Shown: piece by piece, positions 8,774 to 17,674 of the stretch | Numbering within the stretch: the stretch's first letter is position 1 | Layout: every line of letters begins with the position of its first letter | DNA from: Roseiarcus sp963696665 | GTDB lineage: Bacteria > Pseudomonadota > Alphaproteobacteria > Rhizobiales > Beijerinckiaceae | Direction of reading: 5' to 3' | DNA: 64,000 nucleotides | Assembly (NCBI GenBank): GCA_963696665.1 | Contig: CAVOLE010000032.1 | Location: forward strand, 77,454-141,453 | Made by a program: the position numbers and the translations under genes | Notes under the pieces: model-generated | Told to the model about the DNA's origin: nothing | Seen by the model: the letters and a program-made list of their open reading frames with translations, nothing else | Databases searched by the model: none

Positions 8774-9460
8774 TCACACGGTCAGGACAGGGGTCTTGCC
8801 TGCCAGGACGTGATTGAATGCGATTGCGTATTCAGACGCCGACATCTGGTTCTGGCCGGTCACGAGCTTGCCATCGACCACGACGCGCACGCCCCACGGC
8901 TCGACGTGAATAAAATCGACGCCGGCCTTCTCCATGATCGGGTGTGGGAAGTTCGGAATGAAATCGACGCCGTAGAGCTTCTCAGCCTCGCTGTCTTCCT
9001 GACGCGAGAAGCCGGTGGCGCGACGCCCGGAAACACGGTCGGGATTGTTGGCGAGCGCGATTGATCCGTGGCAGATCGCCCCCACCACTTTGTCCGCCGC
9101 CCAGAAGTGCTCCAGGATCCGAGCGACCTCAGCGTTCGGATACAAGTCGACCGCGGCGCCGCCCCCTCCGACGACATGCACCGCATCATAGGCTTCCGGG
9201 CGAACGTCCTTGAGCGCGATCGTGGCTTGCAGCCGTGCGGCGAGCGCCTTGTCCGAAAGAAATCCTTTGCTGACAAGGTCGCCCGCTTCCCATGAGCCTT
9301 CCGCATAAGGATCGCTAGTGCGATCCCATATGACCTTTCCCCCGGCAGGGCTGGCGAAATCGACCTCATGGGCGCGCTCGTCGAAATGCCAATACGGGTG
9401 TGTCAGCTCGGCGAGCCAGAAGCCGATATCGGCGCTGCTGACGAGAAAGAGGATCTTCAT
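8774..9460 (-). CDS. DJ-1/PfpI family protein (type 1 glutamine amidotransferase-like)
   Basis: A 228-residue protein of the DJ-1/PfpI superfamily, closest in layout to the Hsp31/HchA-like branch. The nucleophile elbow is VVGAICHGSIAL (Cys near residue 127), with an acid in DAVHVVGGGGA and PHPIMEKAGVDFIHVEPW after it. Likely roles are glyoxalase, deglycase or chaperone activity against reactive carbonyls. The start is taken at ATG 9460; a TTG at 9472 in frame would add four residues. It is paralogous to the partial gene at 1-332. Confidence 0.88.
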   Translation of the reverse strand: MKILFLVSSADIGFWLAELTHPYWHFDERAHEVDFASPAGGKVIWDRTSDPYAEGSWEAGDLVSKGFLSDKALAARLQATIALKDVRPEAYDAVHVVGGGGAAVDLYPNAEVARILEHFWAADKVVGAICHGSIALANNPDRVSGRRATGFSRQEDSEAEKLYGVDFIPNFPHPIMEKAGVDFIHVEPWGVRVVVDGKLVTGQNQMSASEYAIAFNHVLAGKTPVLTV

Positions 9461-9849
9461 GGTCGCGCTCAACCTTTCATAGTGAGGACCGGCTCACCGA
9501 GCGATAATTCCGGCCTTCAACGGCGCAGCCGACATTCGGCCTCTGGACTAAAGCATTATGATCATAAGGTATGGCGCTTCATCGCAGTTGCAAGACGCCG
9601 CGCGTCGATTTCTTGCAAACCAGATTTTCGGCGAGCGCGGCGCGCAGATTGGAGCCAGGCGCGGCCGTATTCCGGCTGGGCGAATTGAAAGGGCGAGAGC
9701 GGCGCCGAGCCGGATGAGCATCATGCATGCAGGGCTCCCGCACTTGACATGAGCCGCGGCTTCGTCCATCTGTCAATCTCAAACATGATAATCATCATGC
9801 TTAGCGAAGCGCCAGCCCCGAACGCCGCCCCAAACCGAAAGGGACCGCC
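9461..9849. promoter_or_regulatory. Divergent control region with short palindromes
   Basis: This 389-base gap separates the minus-strand DJ-1/OsmC group from the plus-strand cysteine hydrolase. It contains the perfect 12-base palindrome TTATGATCATAA at 9556-9567 and ATGATAATCAT (arms of five around one base) at 9785-9795. A similar site, ATGACCGTCAT, lies at 11169-11179 upstream of the TetR gene. These look like operator half-site pairs for the nearby TetR regulator, but this link is inferred only from position and similarity. Confidence 0.4.
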
Positions 9850-10471
9850 GTGACACAGACCTACGCCGCCGACCGAACCGGCCTCCTCATCGTCGACCCT
9901 TACAACGACTTCATGAGCAAGGGCGGCAAGCTCTACGATGCGATTAAGCCGACCGCCGACGCCTCCGGCATGTCCGACAACCTGCGCAAGCTGATCCCAG
10001 CGATCCGAGAGCGGGAAATGCAGGTCTTCATCGTTCCCCACCACCGCGCCTGCGACCATGACCATCAGGGTTGGCGCCACATCAACATGTTCATCAAGAA
10101 GGGCGAGCCGGTGCGCGCCTTCGAAATCGGAACCTGGGGCGGCGAGTTCAACGAGGAGTTCGGTCCGAAGGACGGCGACGTCATCGTCAAGGAGCATTGG
10201 GCGCAAAGCGGCTTTGCCAATACCGATCTCGACCTGCAGCTCAAGCAACACGGCATTGAGAAGATCATCGTGGTCGGCCTGATCGCCAACAGCTGCATCG
10301 AGTTCGACGGCCCGCTACGGCATGGAACTCGGGTACCACGTGACGCTAATCCCAGACGCGACCGCGGCCTTCAGCCCGGAAGGCATGGCGGCCGCCGCCA
10401 CCAACGCCCCAATGTTCGCGCACGCTATCTTGACCACAAGCGAGCTGATCGAACAGCTGCCGGCTGTCTAG
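9850..10471 (+). pseudogene. Isochorismatase-like cysteine hydrolase, frameshifted
   Basis: A cysteine hydrolase of about 206 residues. TGLLIVDPYNDFMSKGGK gives the catalytic Asp, VIVKEHWAQSGFANTDLD the catalytic Lys region, and GLIANSCIE the nucleophilic Cys. Right after that Cys the frame breaks: GAGTTCGAC replaces an expected GAGTCGAC (one extra T near 10305), and the normal C-terminus (RYGMELGYHVTLIPDATAA) continues in the +1 frame to a TAG at 10471. It is either a fresh pseudogene or a one-base sequencing error. It faces the TetR gene. Confidence 0.82.
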
Positions 10472-10508
10472 GTCGGACCCGACAAACGGTCTCCAGCAAG
10501 TGCGCCGG

Positions 10509-11090
10509 CTATCCGGCGCCCCGCTCACCTGACTTGGCGAATTGCTTGATGACCTCGCGCAAGATCTCTCTGGAAAGGGCCTCGTCGTCGACGGCCCGCG
10601 CCAGGACGAGAGCGCCCACCAGCGAAGCGGTCATGCGGATCGCGTCCCTGCGGGCGTCTTTCGGTCGGGGCCAGGGGAAATGAGAGACAAGCTTGCCGAT
10701 AAAGGCTCGCACATATCGAGTCATTGCCGGCTTGGCGGTCGGCTCGCGGGCGATCTCCGGTCCAAGCGAGGACATAAGGCACGCATGCCCGGGATCATCG
10801 CGTGCGGCGATGCTCAGGTACTTCGAGACGAATGAACGTTTTCCAGCCTCGTTCGGCTTGGCGGCCGCAATCTGCCCCACCGCGCGGGTCGAGACATGAG
10901 CAATGCAATCGCCGATGAGAGCCTGCTTGGACGCGAAATGATTATAGAACGATCCATGCGTCAGATCGGCGGCCTGCATGAGATCGCCGACGGAAACCGC
11001 GGACAGCCCGTGTTCGCGAAACAAACGCGACGCTTCGTTCAGGATCCTCTCGTGCTTTTCGGCCGTCTCGGCCGGCGGATACCTCACCAT
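10509..11090 (-). CDS. TetR/AcrR family transcriptional regulator
   Basis: A 193-residue one-component repressor. The N-terminal HTH is clear: ILNEASRLFREHGLSAVSVG followed by DLTHGSFYNHFASKQALI, the recognition helix typical of TetR proteins. The remaining 130 residues form the all-helical ligand domain, with a Cys in DPGHACLMSSLG. It is convergent with the cysteine hydrolase and divergent from the pump gene at 11353, an arrangement typical of a local repressor of an efflux or detoxification operon. The palindrome at 11169-11179 upstream is a candidate operator. Intact. Confidence 0.93.
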   Translation of the reverse strand: MVRYPPAETAEKHERILNEASRLFREHGLSAVSVGDLMQAADLTHGSFYNHFASKQALIGDCIAHVSTRAVGQIAAAKPNEAGKRSFVSKYLSIAARDDPGHACLMSSLGPEIAREPTAKPAMTRYVRAFIGKLVSHFPWPRPKDARRDAIRMTASLVGALVLARAVDDEALSREILREVIKQFAKSGERGAG

Positions 11091-11168
11091 TCAGCCTTCC
11101 TCAGAGCCCACTCCTGTCTTCTCGACTTCCTTATCGGAGCGCGCTCATCCCGCGCAAGGGTATTCCTT

Positions 11169-11179
11169 ATGACCGTCAT
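11169..11179. promoter_or_regulatory. Candidate TetR operator
   Basis: ATGACCGTCAT is a five-plus-one-plus-five palindrome about 80 bases upstream of the TetR gene start, resembling ATGATAATCAT at 9785-9795. Its assignment as an operator is inference from position and shared half-site shape. Confidence 0.3.
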
Positions 11180-11352
11180 GCTCGACGCTGCGGGGCGGGC
11201 GCATCCCGAGCAGTCATGGGCATTGGCGCAGACGCTTGAACGAGGCCAATCATGATTCATCGGCCGGCCCTACTCGCGGGCGGCAATGCGGCCATCCCTG
11301 CCGCGCTTGTGGTTCCGGGTCTGGCGCCGCGCCCTTTGAGTGGGGCGCCGCA

Positions 11353-11947
11353 ATGACTGACTTGCGGTTGCTGCCGCCCCAGGCCCGTCCAGGGGGCGAT
11401 GCGAGGTACGCGCCGGGGTCGCCGTCATTCTTGCCGACAGAGACGACTCCCTCCGGAGGGGGATGGGATTGGCCATTGTTCCGTGTTCTCCTCATTGCCG
11501 CGGCCGCGGGCGTCGCCTGGCTCATCGCGAGCAATTGGGACCGTTGGACCGGAGAGACCCGCTCTCAAACGACCGATGACGCCTTTCTGACCGGTGACCT
11601 CACGCCTCTCTCAGCCAAGATCTCAGGTTACGTTTCGAAAGTGGCCGTGCAGGATTTTGCGACTGTCAGGCAGGGCGAAGTCCTGGCCGAAATCGATCCT
11701 TCCGACTATCGCGCCGAGTTCGCGCTGACCGAAGCCAATCGATCCGCCGCTGCGGCCGCGCTCGCCAATCTCGCAAACCTGAAGGCGGTCCAGCGCGCCC
11801 TGATCCGGCAAGCGTCCGCGTCCATCGAGGCGACAGTCGCCGACGTCACGCGATCCCATCTGGAAGCGAATCGCCAAAGATCGCTCCTGATCGGCCAGCT
11901 CGCTGGGACACCCCAGGCTGTTGAACGAGCAGAGGCGGATGAGAAGC
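11353..11947 (+). pseudogene. HlyD/EmrA-type membrane fusion protein, truncated
   Basis: The N-terminal 198 residues of a periplasmic adaptor subunit of an efflux pump. One membrane anchor (VLLIAAAAGVAWLIASNW) is followed by the biotinyl-lipoyl-like block DDAFLTGDLTPLSAKISGYV and VRQGEVLAEIDPSDY, then the start of the coiled-coil hairpin. The frame enters IS21 copy B at 11948 and ends within it, so the second half and any inner-membrane partner are lost. Family members (EmrA, VceA) export hydrophobic drugs with an MFS pump, which fits the adjacent TetR gene. Confidence 0.85.
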
Positions 11948-12018
11948 TGTCGATTTCCGTTGAGATTTGACCCTGGATTTCCATTGAGAACTGACCCGGC
12001 TTGATGATGGTTTCGGGG

Positions 12019-12758
12019 TCAGGCGTTCGTCAAGTTTCGAGGTTTCTCCTTTGCGGGTTTTGCGGCTTTCGCCGAGCTGTTCTTGAAGCGGAAGCTGTCG
12101 TTTCCGGTTTCGAGGATATGGCAGCGGTGGGTGAGACGATCGAGCAGCGCGGTCGTCATCTTCGGGTCGCCGAACACAGTAGCCCACTCGCCGAAGCTGA
12201 GATTGGTCGTGATGATGACGCTGGCGCGCTCGTAGAGCTTGCTGAGCAGATGGAAGAGCAGCGCTCCGCCGGAGGCGCTGAACGGCAGGTAGCCGAGTTC
12301 GTCGAGGATGACGAGGTCGGAATAGGCGAGCCGGCCTGCGATCTGGCCAGCTTTTCCTTGGCTCTTTTCCTGCTCGAGGGCGTTGACGAGTTCGACCGTG
12401 GAGAAGAACCGGACGCGCTTGCGGTGATGCTCGATGGCCTGGACGCCGATGGCCGTGGCGAGATGCGTTTTGCCGGTGCCGGGGCCGCCGACCAGGGCCA
12501 CGTTGTGCGCATCCTCTAGGAACTCGCAGCGATGGAGTTGACGTGTGAGCGCCTCGTTGACCTCGCTGCTGGCGAAGTCGAAGCCGGCAGGTCGCGGTAG
12601 TTCGGAAAGCGGGCGGCCTTGAGCTGATAGGCCGTCGATCTTACCTCCCTCTCGGCCGTCTCCGCTTTTAGAAGCTGCGACAAGATCGGCACTGCGGCTT
12701 CGAAGGCCGGGGAGCCTTGCTCGGTCAGTTCGCCGACCGCTTGGGCCATACCGTGCAT
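12019..12758 (-). pseudogene. istB: IstB ATPase of IS21 copy B, frameshifted
   Basis: Nearly identical to IstB of copy A, but one base is missing near 12588 (CGCGACCTGCCGG where copy A has CGCGATCTCGCCGG), shifting the frame after FPNYRDL. The Walker A GGPGTGKTH and Walker B LVILDELGYLPF remain in the downstream frame. The comparison with copy A makes this a well-supported indel. Confidence 0.88.
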
Positions 12759-12803
12759 TTTGAGGGTGCGTGAGCCATGATGACGACGGCTCCAGCGGCG
12801 GGA

Positions 12804-13164
12804 TTATGACGCATGGCGCGCCTCCCGGACTTTGCGCAGGGCGACGTAGCGCTCAACGTTGGCTTGCGGTTCGGCGGTGAGCGTCAGGGCGCTAGGCGGC
12901 TTCACGGCTGGTGGGTCGATCGGCTTGCCGTCGACCAGCCGGCGCAGCACATTCAGAATATGCGTCTTGGTTGGCGCGCCAGCCTCCAACGCCAGTTCGA
13001 CGGCGGCGAGTACGGCCTGTTCGTCATGCTGGAGAACCAGGGCCAAAATCTCGACCATCTCGCGGTCGCCGCCCGGCGTCTTGAGCATGCGCTGCTGCAG
13101 AGCCCGGAAGGCGGGCGGGAGCTCGGCGAAGGGCGCGCCATTGCGCAGGGCTCCGGGCTTGCGC
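12804..13164 (-). pseudogene. istA: IstA of IS21 copy B, 3' part
   Basis: This encodes the last 120 residues of IstA, including PGALRNGAPFAELPPAFRAL and the C-terminus VREARHAS, as in copy A. The upstream part of the gene was separated by insertion of the second IS21 type at 13165; it resumes at 15660 on the other side of the 9-bp target duplication. Confidence 0.9.
13156..13164. repeat. Target-site duplication, left copy
   Basis: GGCTTGCGC lies directly before the left end of the nested IS21 element and is repeated at 15660-15668 directly after its right end. The uninterrupted copy A gene has this sequence once, which shows that it is a duplication made on insertion. Confidence 0.85.
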
Positions 13165-13277
13165 TGTGATTTTTCATGGAATAGGGACCCCGTTGCGGGG
13201 CTGATTTGCATCCAATCGGAACCCTGGCGGCGCCGGGTTCACATTGGCCTTCCGACAGCTGGGAGGCCTGGGTTGGA

Positions 13278-14774
13278 ATGCTTGTTGTGGAAACGATCGC
13301 GAAGATACGGCGGGCCTATTTTTCACAGGGGAAGGCGATCAAGGAGATCTGCCGTGACCTGCATGTTTCGCGGAAGGTGGTTCGGAAGGTCATCCGGTCG
13401 AACGCGACCGAGTTTCGCTACGAGCGGTCGCAGCAACCGTTGCCGCGGATTGGCCCCTGGCGGGAGCAACTCGAGGCCCTGCTTGATGAGAACGACGGTC
13501 GGCCCGCTCGCGAGCGTCTGACGCTGATCCGGATTTTCGAGGACCTGCGCGCTCTTGGCTATGGAGGCAGCTACGCGGCGGTCAGGCGCTATGCGATCGC
13601 CTGGCGGGAGAAGCGCGCGAGCACAACGGCTGACGCCTATGTTCCGCTGAGCTTTGCGCCGGGCGAAGCCTACCAGTTTGATTGGAGCCACGAGATCGCG
13701 CTGATTGGCGGTGTGACGACCACCCTGAAGGTCGCGCACGTCCGGCTCTGCCACAGCCGGATGATGTTCGTGCGCGCTTATCCTCGCGAGAGCCAGGAGA
13801 TGGTGTTCGACGCGCACGAGCGCGCCTTCGCGTTCTTCAGGGGCGCTTGCGCGCGGGGAATCTACGACAACATGAAAACGGCGGTCGACGCGGTCTTCGT
13901 CGGCAAGGACCGGCAATACAATCGCCGCTTCCTGCAGATGTGCTCGCACCATCTGGTCGAGCCAGTCGCCTGCACGCCGGCGTCCGGCTGGGAGAAGGGT
14001 CAGGTCGAGAACCAGGTCGGGCTTGTCCGCGAGCGGTTCTTCACCCCAAAGCCCCGCTTCAAGAGCTATGGCGAGCTCAACGCCTGGCTGCTCGACCGAT
14101 GTCTGGTCTTTGCGAAAGCCCATCCCCATACCGAATGGCCGGATCGGACGATCTGGGAAGTTTTCGAGGAGGAGCGGCCGAGGCTCGTCCCCTATCGCGG
14201 CCGGTTCGACGGTTTCCACGCCCTGCCGGCCTCGGTGTCGAAGACCTGCCTGGTCCGGTTCGACAACAACAAATACTCGGTGAACGCTGGCGCGGTCGGG
14301 CGCCCGGTCGAGATCCATGCCTACGCCGACCGGATCATCATTCGCCAGGACGGCCGGATCGTCGCCGAACACGAGCGGTCCTTCGGCCGCGGCAGGACGG
14401 TCTACGATCCCTGGCATTACGTGCCTGTGCTAGCCCGCAAGCCAGGCGCGCTGCGCAACGGCGCGCCGTTCCGGGATTGGGTTTTGCCCGGCGCCCTGGA
14501 GAGGATCCGGCGTAGGCTGGCCGGCTCTGACGACGGCGACCGGCAGATGGTCAAGATTCTCGCCGCCGTCCTGACCGACGGCATGTCCGAGGTCGAGGCG
14601 GCCTGCGCCCAGGCGCTGAGCGAGGGCGTCCATTCCGCCGACGTCGTCCTCAACATTCTGGCGCGCCGCCGCGATCCCGAACCGGCCGAACCGATCCACA
14701 CGCCTGCGGCGCTACGGCTGCGCCATGCCCCGGTCGCCGATTGCACCCGCTACGACGCCTTGAGGAGCGCCTGA
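13278..14774 (+). CDS. istA: IS21-family transposase IstA, second type
   Basis: A 498-residue transposase. The HTH IKEICRDLHVSRKVVRKVIR is followed by the DDE core: YQFDWSHEIA (Asp), GIYDNMKTAVD (Asp) and TPASGWEKGQVENQ (Glu). The C-terminal domain contains FDNNKYSVNAGAVGRPVEI. The ATG at 13278 is chosen because the HTH begins shortly after it; the frame is open further upstream into the terminal repeats. It stops two bases before istB, so the two are translated together. Intact. Confidence 0.92.
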   Translation: MLVVETIAKIRRAYFSQGKAIKEICRDLHVSRKVVRKVIRSNATEFRYERSQQPLPRIGPWREQLEALLDENDGRPARERLTLIRIFEDLRALGYGGSYAAVRRYAIAWREKRASTTADAYVPLSFAPGEAYQFDWSHEIALIGGVTTTLKVAHVRLCHSRMMFVRAYPRESQEMVFDAHERAFAFFRGACARGIYDNMKTAVDAVFVGKDRQYNRRFLQMCSHHLVEPVACTPASGWEKGQVENQVGLVRERFFTPKPRFKSYGELNAWLLDRCLVFAKAHPHTEWPDRTIWEVFEEERPRLVPYRGRFDGFHALPASVSKTCLVRFDNNKYSVNAGAVGRPVEIHAYADRIIIRQDGRIVAEHERSFGRGRTVYDPWHYVPVLARKPGALRNGAPFRDWVLPGALERIRRRLAGSDDGDRQMVKILAAVLTDGMSEVEAACAQALSEGVHSADVVLNILARRRDPEPAEPIHTPAALRLRHAPVADCTRYDALRSA

Positions 14775-14776
14775 CG

Positions 14777-15505
14777 ATGGAGCGGACCGAAGTCCTCGAC
14801 ATGATGAGCGAGCTGAAGCTCTACGGCATGAAGGCCGCCTACGACGAGACGCTGTCCGTCGCTCTCAAGCGAAGCCACGAGCCGCAGCGCTTCGTCGGCG
14901 ACCTTTTGCGCGCCGAGATCTCGGAGAAGCAGGCGCGCTCGATCAAGTATCAGATCACAGCCTCCAAGCTGCCGCTCGCCAAGGACCTCGATGACTTCGT
15001 GTTCAAGGGAACGCCGATCAACGAGGCGCTCGTCCGCGATCTCGCCGGCGGCGGCTTCATCGCCCAGCAGCGCAACGCCGTGTTCGTCGGCGGAACCGGC
15101 GCCGGCAAGACGCACGCGGTGATCGCCATTGCGCGAAGCTGCATCCGCGCCGGACGGCGGGGGCGCTTCTTCACCACCGTCGATCTCGTCAACCAGCTCG
15201 AGGCCGAGACGCGCGCCGGGCGCCAGGGCCGCATCGCCGATTATCTCAGCCGCATGGACTTCGTCGTCCTCGACGAGCTCGGCTACCTGCCGTTCGCTCA
15301 GGCCGGTGGCCAGCTTCTCTTCCATCTCATCAGCCGGCTCTATGAGCGCACCTCGATCCTCGTCACCACCAATCTCGCCTTCGGCGAATGGCCGAGCGTT
15401 TTCGGCGACCCTAAAATGACCACCGCATTGCTCGACCGGCTCACTCACCACTGCGACATCGTCGAGACTGGCAACGAAAGCTGGCGCTTCAAAAACCGCG
15501 CCTGA
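14777..15505 (+). CDS. istB: IS21-family helper ATPase IstB, second type
   Basis: A 242-residue AAA+ ATPase. Walker A is GGTGAGKTHAVIAIA, Walker B is FVVLDELGYLPF and the sensor is ILVTTNLAFGEW. It begins ATGGAGCGGACC two bases after the istA stop, with GAGGAGCG upstream as ribosome site. It partners with the IstA encoded just before it. Intact and presumably functional. Confidence 0.92.
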   Translation: MERTEVLDMMSELKLYGMKAAYDETLSVALKRSHEPQRFVGDLLRAEISEKQARSIKYQITASKLPLAKDLDDFVFKGTPINEALVRDLAGGGFIAQQRNAVFVGGTGAGKTHAVIAIARSCIRAGRRGRFFTTVDLVNQLEAETRAGRQGRIADYLSRMDFVVLDELGYLPFAQAGGQLLFHLISRLYERTSILVTTNLAFGEWPSVFGDPKMTTALLDRLTHHCDIVETGNESWRFKNRA

Positions 15506-15659
15506 ACTCTACAAAAATCCGAGCCTCACCGACCCGCGCTCGCCCCGGCTGCGCAACCCCGTCCAGCTCCGCCGGGGCGAGCGCTACCGTCCGTGCGTGT
15601 CTCAGAGCGGGGTCCCTTTTCCGTGAAAATCTGGGGTCCCGTTTCCGCGATCATTGACA

Positions 15660-15668
15660 GGCTTGCGC
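15660..15668. repeat. Target-site duplication, right copy
   Basis: GGCTTGCGC, identical to 13156-13164, follows the right end of the nested IS21 element and leads back into the interrupted istA gene. Confidence 0.85.
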
Positions 15669-16272
15669 TGAATGACCGCCAGATAGTGCCGCCAGTCGTA
15701 AACCGTTGTGGCGCTCTTCCGTTCGTGAGAGCGGGCAAAGACGCTACGATGCTCGCAGATGACCTGTCCCTCGGCGGCGACAACGATGCGTTCGGGATAG
15801 ACGCGTACGCTGACCGGACCATTGGCGAAGGACGCGGGCACGCTGTAGCGATTGCGATCCAGGTGGACCAGGCTTGTCGGTGAGACCCGCTTGGCGTATT
15901 CGACGAAGCCGTCGAACGGCCTGGGAAGTTGCATCAGATGCTGGACCTCCTCGGCCCAAGCGTCGGCTATCGCGCCAGGATGCGAGCCGTGGGGCGTCTG
16001 AGCCCACAGCTCTCGGCAGCGCGTCTCCAGCCAATCGTTCAGCGCCTCTAGCGAGGGGAAGTTCGGCGCGGGTTGCCAAAGCCGATGGCGCGCGTGCCTC
16101 GAACGTTCTTCTCGATCTGCCCCTTCTCCTAGCCGGAAGCCGGATTGCAGAACTCCGCCTCGAACAGGAAGTGGCTGACCATGGCTGAGAAGCGCGCGTT
16201 GACCTGGCGGCTCTTGCCGCGGCCGATCTTGTCGACCGCGGTTCGCATGTTGTCGTAGATGCCTCGCAGGTC
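15660..16272 (-). pseudogene. istA: IstA of IS21 copy B, central part with amber codon
   Basis: The part of IstA upstream of the nested insertion. It reads RGIYDNMRTAVDKIGRGKSR, then NPASG followed by TAG where copy A has TGG (Trp), then EKGQIEKNV and on to FARSHERKSATTVYDWRHYL. The Trp-to-stop change is next to the catalytic Glu. The frame is cut at 16272, so the HTH and first catalytic Asp are absent. The gene was therefore inactive independently of the insertion. Confidence 0.88.
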
Positions 16273-16329
16273 TGTCAATTGGCGTCGAACATTGCCCCTC
16301 GAGGGGTCATCTTTCCACGCCGGATCACA
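16273..16329. repeat. 57-bp remnant with two IS21-like ends joined
   Basis: TGTCAATTGGCGTCGAACAT…CCCC at the left and the reverse complement of TGTGATCCGGCGTGGAAAGA…CCCC at the right are separated by only a few bases (TCGA). The same left end occurs at 52822 and the same right end before 54183. It appears to be an internal-deletion derivative of a third IS21-like element. Confidence 0.7.
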
Positions 16330-16975
16330 CAAGACACCCGGCGGCCGGATCACGCTCGCCTTCTGATGGCGCACCTGCGACGCCGGTTCTTCGATCACGC
16401 CAAGGGCGAAGCGCCGATCGCCCGCGAGGCGCTCGGGAGGATCGCCGAGTTCTATGCGATCGAGAAGACGATCCGCGGCATGGGCGCCGAGGAGCGTCGT
16501 CACGCGCGCCAGGAGAAGAGCAAGCCGCTCGTCATGGCGTTCAGGCCATGGCTTGAGCATCAGTTGGCGCGCGTCTCCGGCAAGTCCGGCCTCGCCGAGG
16601 ATCTGCGCTATGGCCTGAACCACTGGGACGGGCTCGTTCAATTCCTCGACGACGGTCGCATCGAGCTCGACACCAACATCGTCGAACGCGGAATCAGGCC
16701 AATCGTGCTCAATCGCAAAAATGCGCTCTTCGCAGGTCATGACGAGGGAGCCGAAAACTGGGCCTGCATCGCTTCGCCATTGAAACTTGCAAGCTCAACG
16801 ATGTCGAGCCGCAAGCCTATATCGCCCACGTCCTCAACAGGCTCGTCAATCTTTGGCCCGCCGCGCGCATCGACGAACTCATTCCGTGGGCATGGACCAA
16901 AGCCAACGCCCCCGATCGACTCGCCGCCTGCCGCTCGGCGCCCAAAGTCAACCCAACAACGCAGTGGGACGTGAG
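16330..16975 (+). pseudogene. IS66-family transposase TnpC, C-terminal fragment
   Basis: The C-terminal third of an IS66 DDE transposase: LRRRFFDHAKGEAPIAREAL, the block LARVSGKSGLAEDLRYGLNH and DTNIVERGIRPIVLNRKNAL are typical. After ENWACIAS the frame shifts, and the usual end (ETCKLNDVEPQAYIAHVLNR, then DELIPWAW) continues in another frame. The N-terminal part is missing and the fragment meets the IS110 remnant at about 16980. Confidence 0.85.
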
Positions 16976-16981
16976 GGCCGC

Positions 16982-17480
16982 TTACGCTGCATATTCGATC
17001 AACCGTTCGCGCTGGCGCAGGTAGGGGCGCAACGTCGCGATCTTTCCCTCGGGGCGGAAACTGCCGCGCGAGAGGCCGAGGATGAAGTTGGCGCAGCCAC
17101 GACGCGTCGCTGACATCGGTTTTCCGACCGGGCACGTTCTTGGCATAACGGGCATTCACCAGAACGACTTCAAATCCGTGTTGTTCGAGGATCTCATACG
17201 CAGGGATCCAATAGACGCCCGTCAATTCCATCGCGACACTCGTTGCACCGCAGGATTGAAACCAGTCCGCGAGGTCATGCAGGTCCCGTGTGAAGCTACC
17301 GAAGCTTCGAACGGGGTTGTTTGAACGGGCGGGATCGACCGCCGTCACATGCATCTTGGAGCCGATGTCGACCGCCGCAGCGGCAGTGTTGATCGTCGTG
17401 AGCTTCGCCGAACCGGGTGAGCCGATTTTGCGCATGGTCGGTCCTCCTATCTCCTTGCAGAGCTGGAGGGTCTGGGTCAT
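16982..17480 (-). pseudogene. IS110-family transposase, N-terminal fragment
   Basis: The N-terminal DEDD nuclease domain of an IS110 transposase: AAAAVDIGSKMHVTAVDP (Asp), VAMELTGVYWIPAYEILEQ (Glu) and RKTDVSDASWLRQLH (two Asp). The frame changes after that block; the expected SFRPEGKIATLRPYLRQRER is found in a neighbouring frame, and the gene ends at the IS66 junction. Without the C-terminal Ser domain it is inactive. Confidence 0.82.
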
Positions 17481-17674
17481 GCCTGTCGTCATCTTCCTAA
17501 TCGGGATCGTCGCGAGCGACGTCACCATTCTCAAGTCCGCAAAGACCCATGGACCACGGTTTTCAACGGGAACTGCGCCTCCAATAAGCTGACGGTCGCT
17601 ACCCTCCAGACCGACAAAGGTAGGGCGCCGCGGTTTCTACCCACCACAGGCGAGCGCCGGCTCGGGACAGTTTT

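Larger units (their letters stand above)
13165..15659 (+). mobile_element. Second IS21-family type, complete, nested in copy B
   Basis: Ends are TGTGATTTTTCATGGAATAG (left) and the reverse complement of TGTCAATGATCGCGGAAACG (right), both followed by GGGACCCC repeats. A 9-bp duplication, GGCTTGCGC, flanks it. It encodes IstA and IstB, both intact, which differ clearly from those of copy A. A roughly 50-base relic of the same left end is found at 23584. Confidence 0.93.
11948..16272 (-). mobile_element. IS21-family element, copy B, decayed and interrupted
   Basis: An inverted relative of IS21 copy A. Its right end (TGTCGATTTCC, with two GAGAACTGACCC-type repeats) starts at 11948. It holds istB (12019-12758), the 3' part of istA (12804-13164) and, beyond the nested element at 13165-15659, the middle of istA up to 16272. 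The istA 5' part and the left terminus are missing, cut at the short IS21-like remnant at 16273. Both genes carry inactivating changes. Confidence 0.88.

Noticed and set aside
13323..14417. Minus-strand open frame of 364 codons
   Set aside because: Antisense of the intact istA of the second IS21 type; GC-rich antisense frames often stay open.
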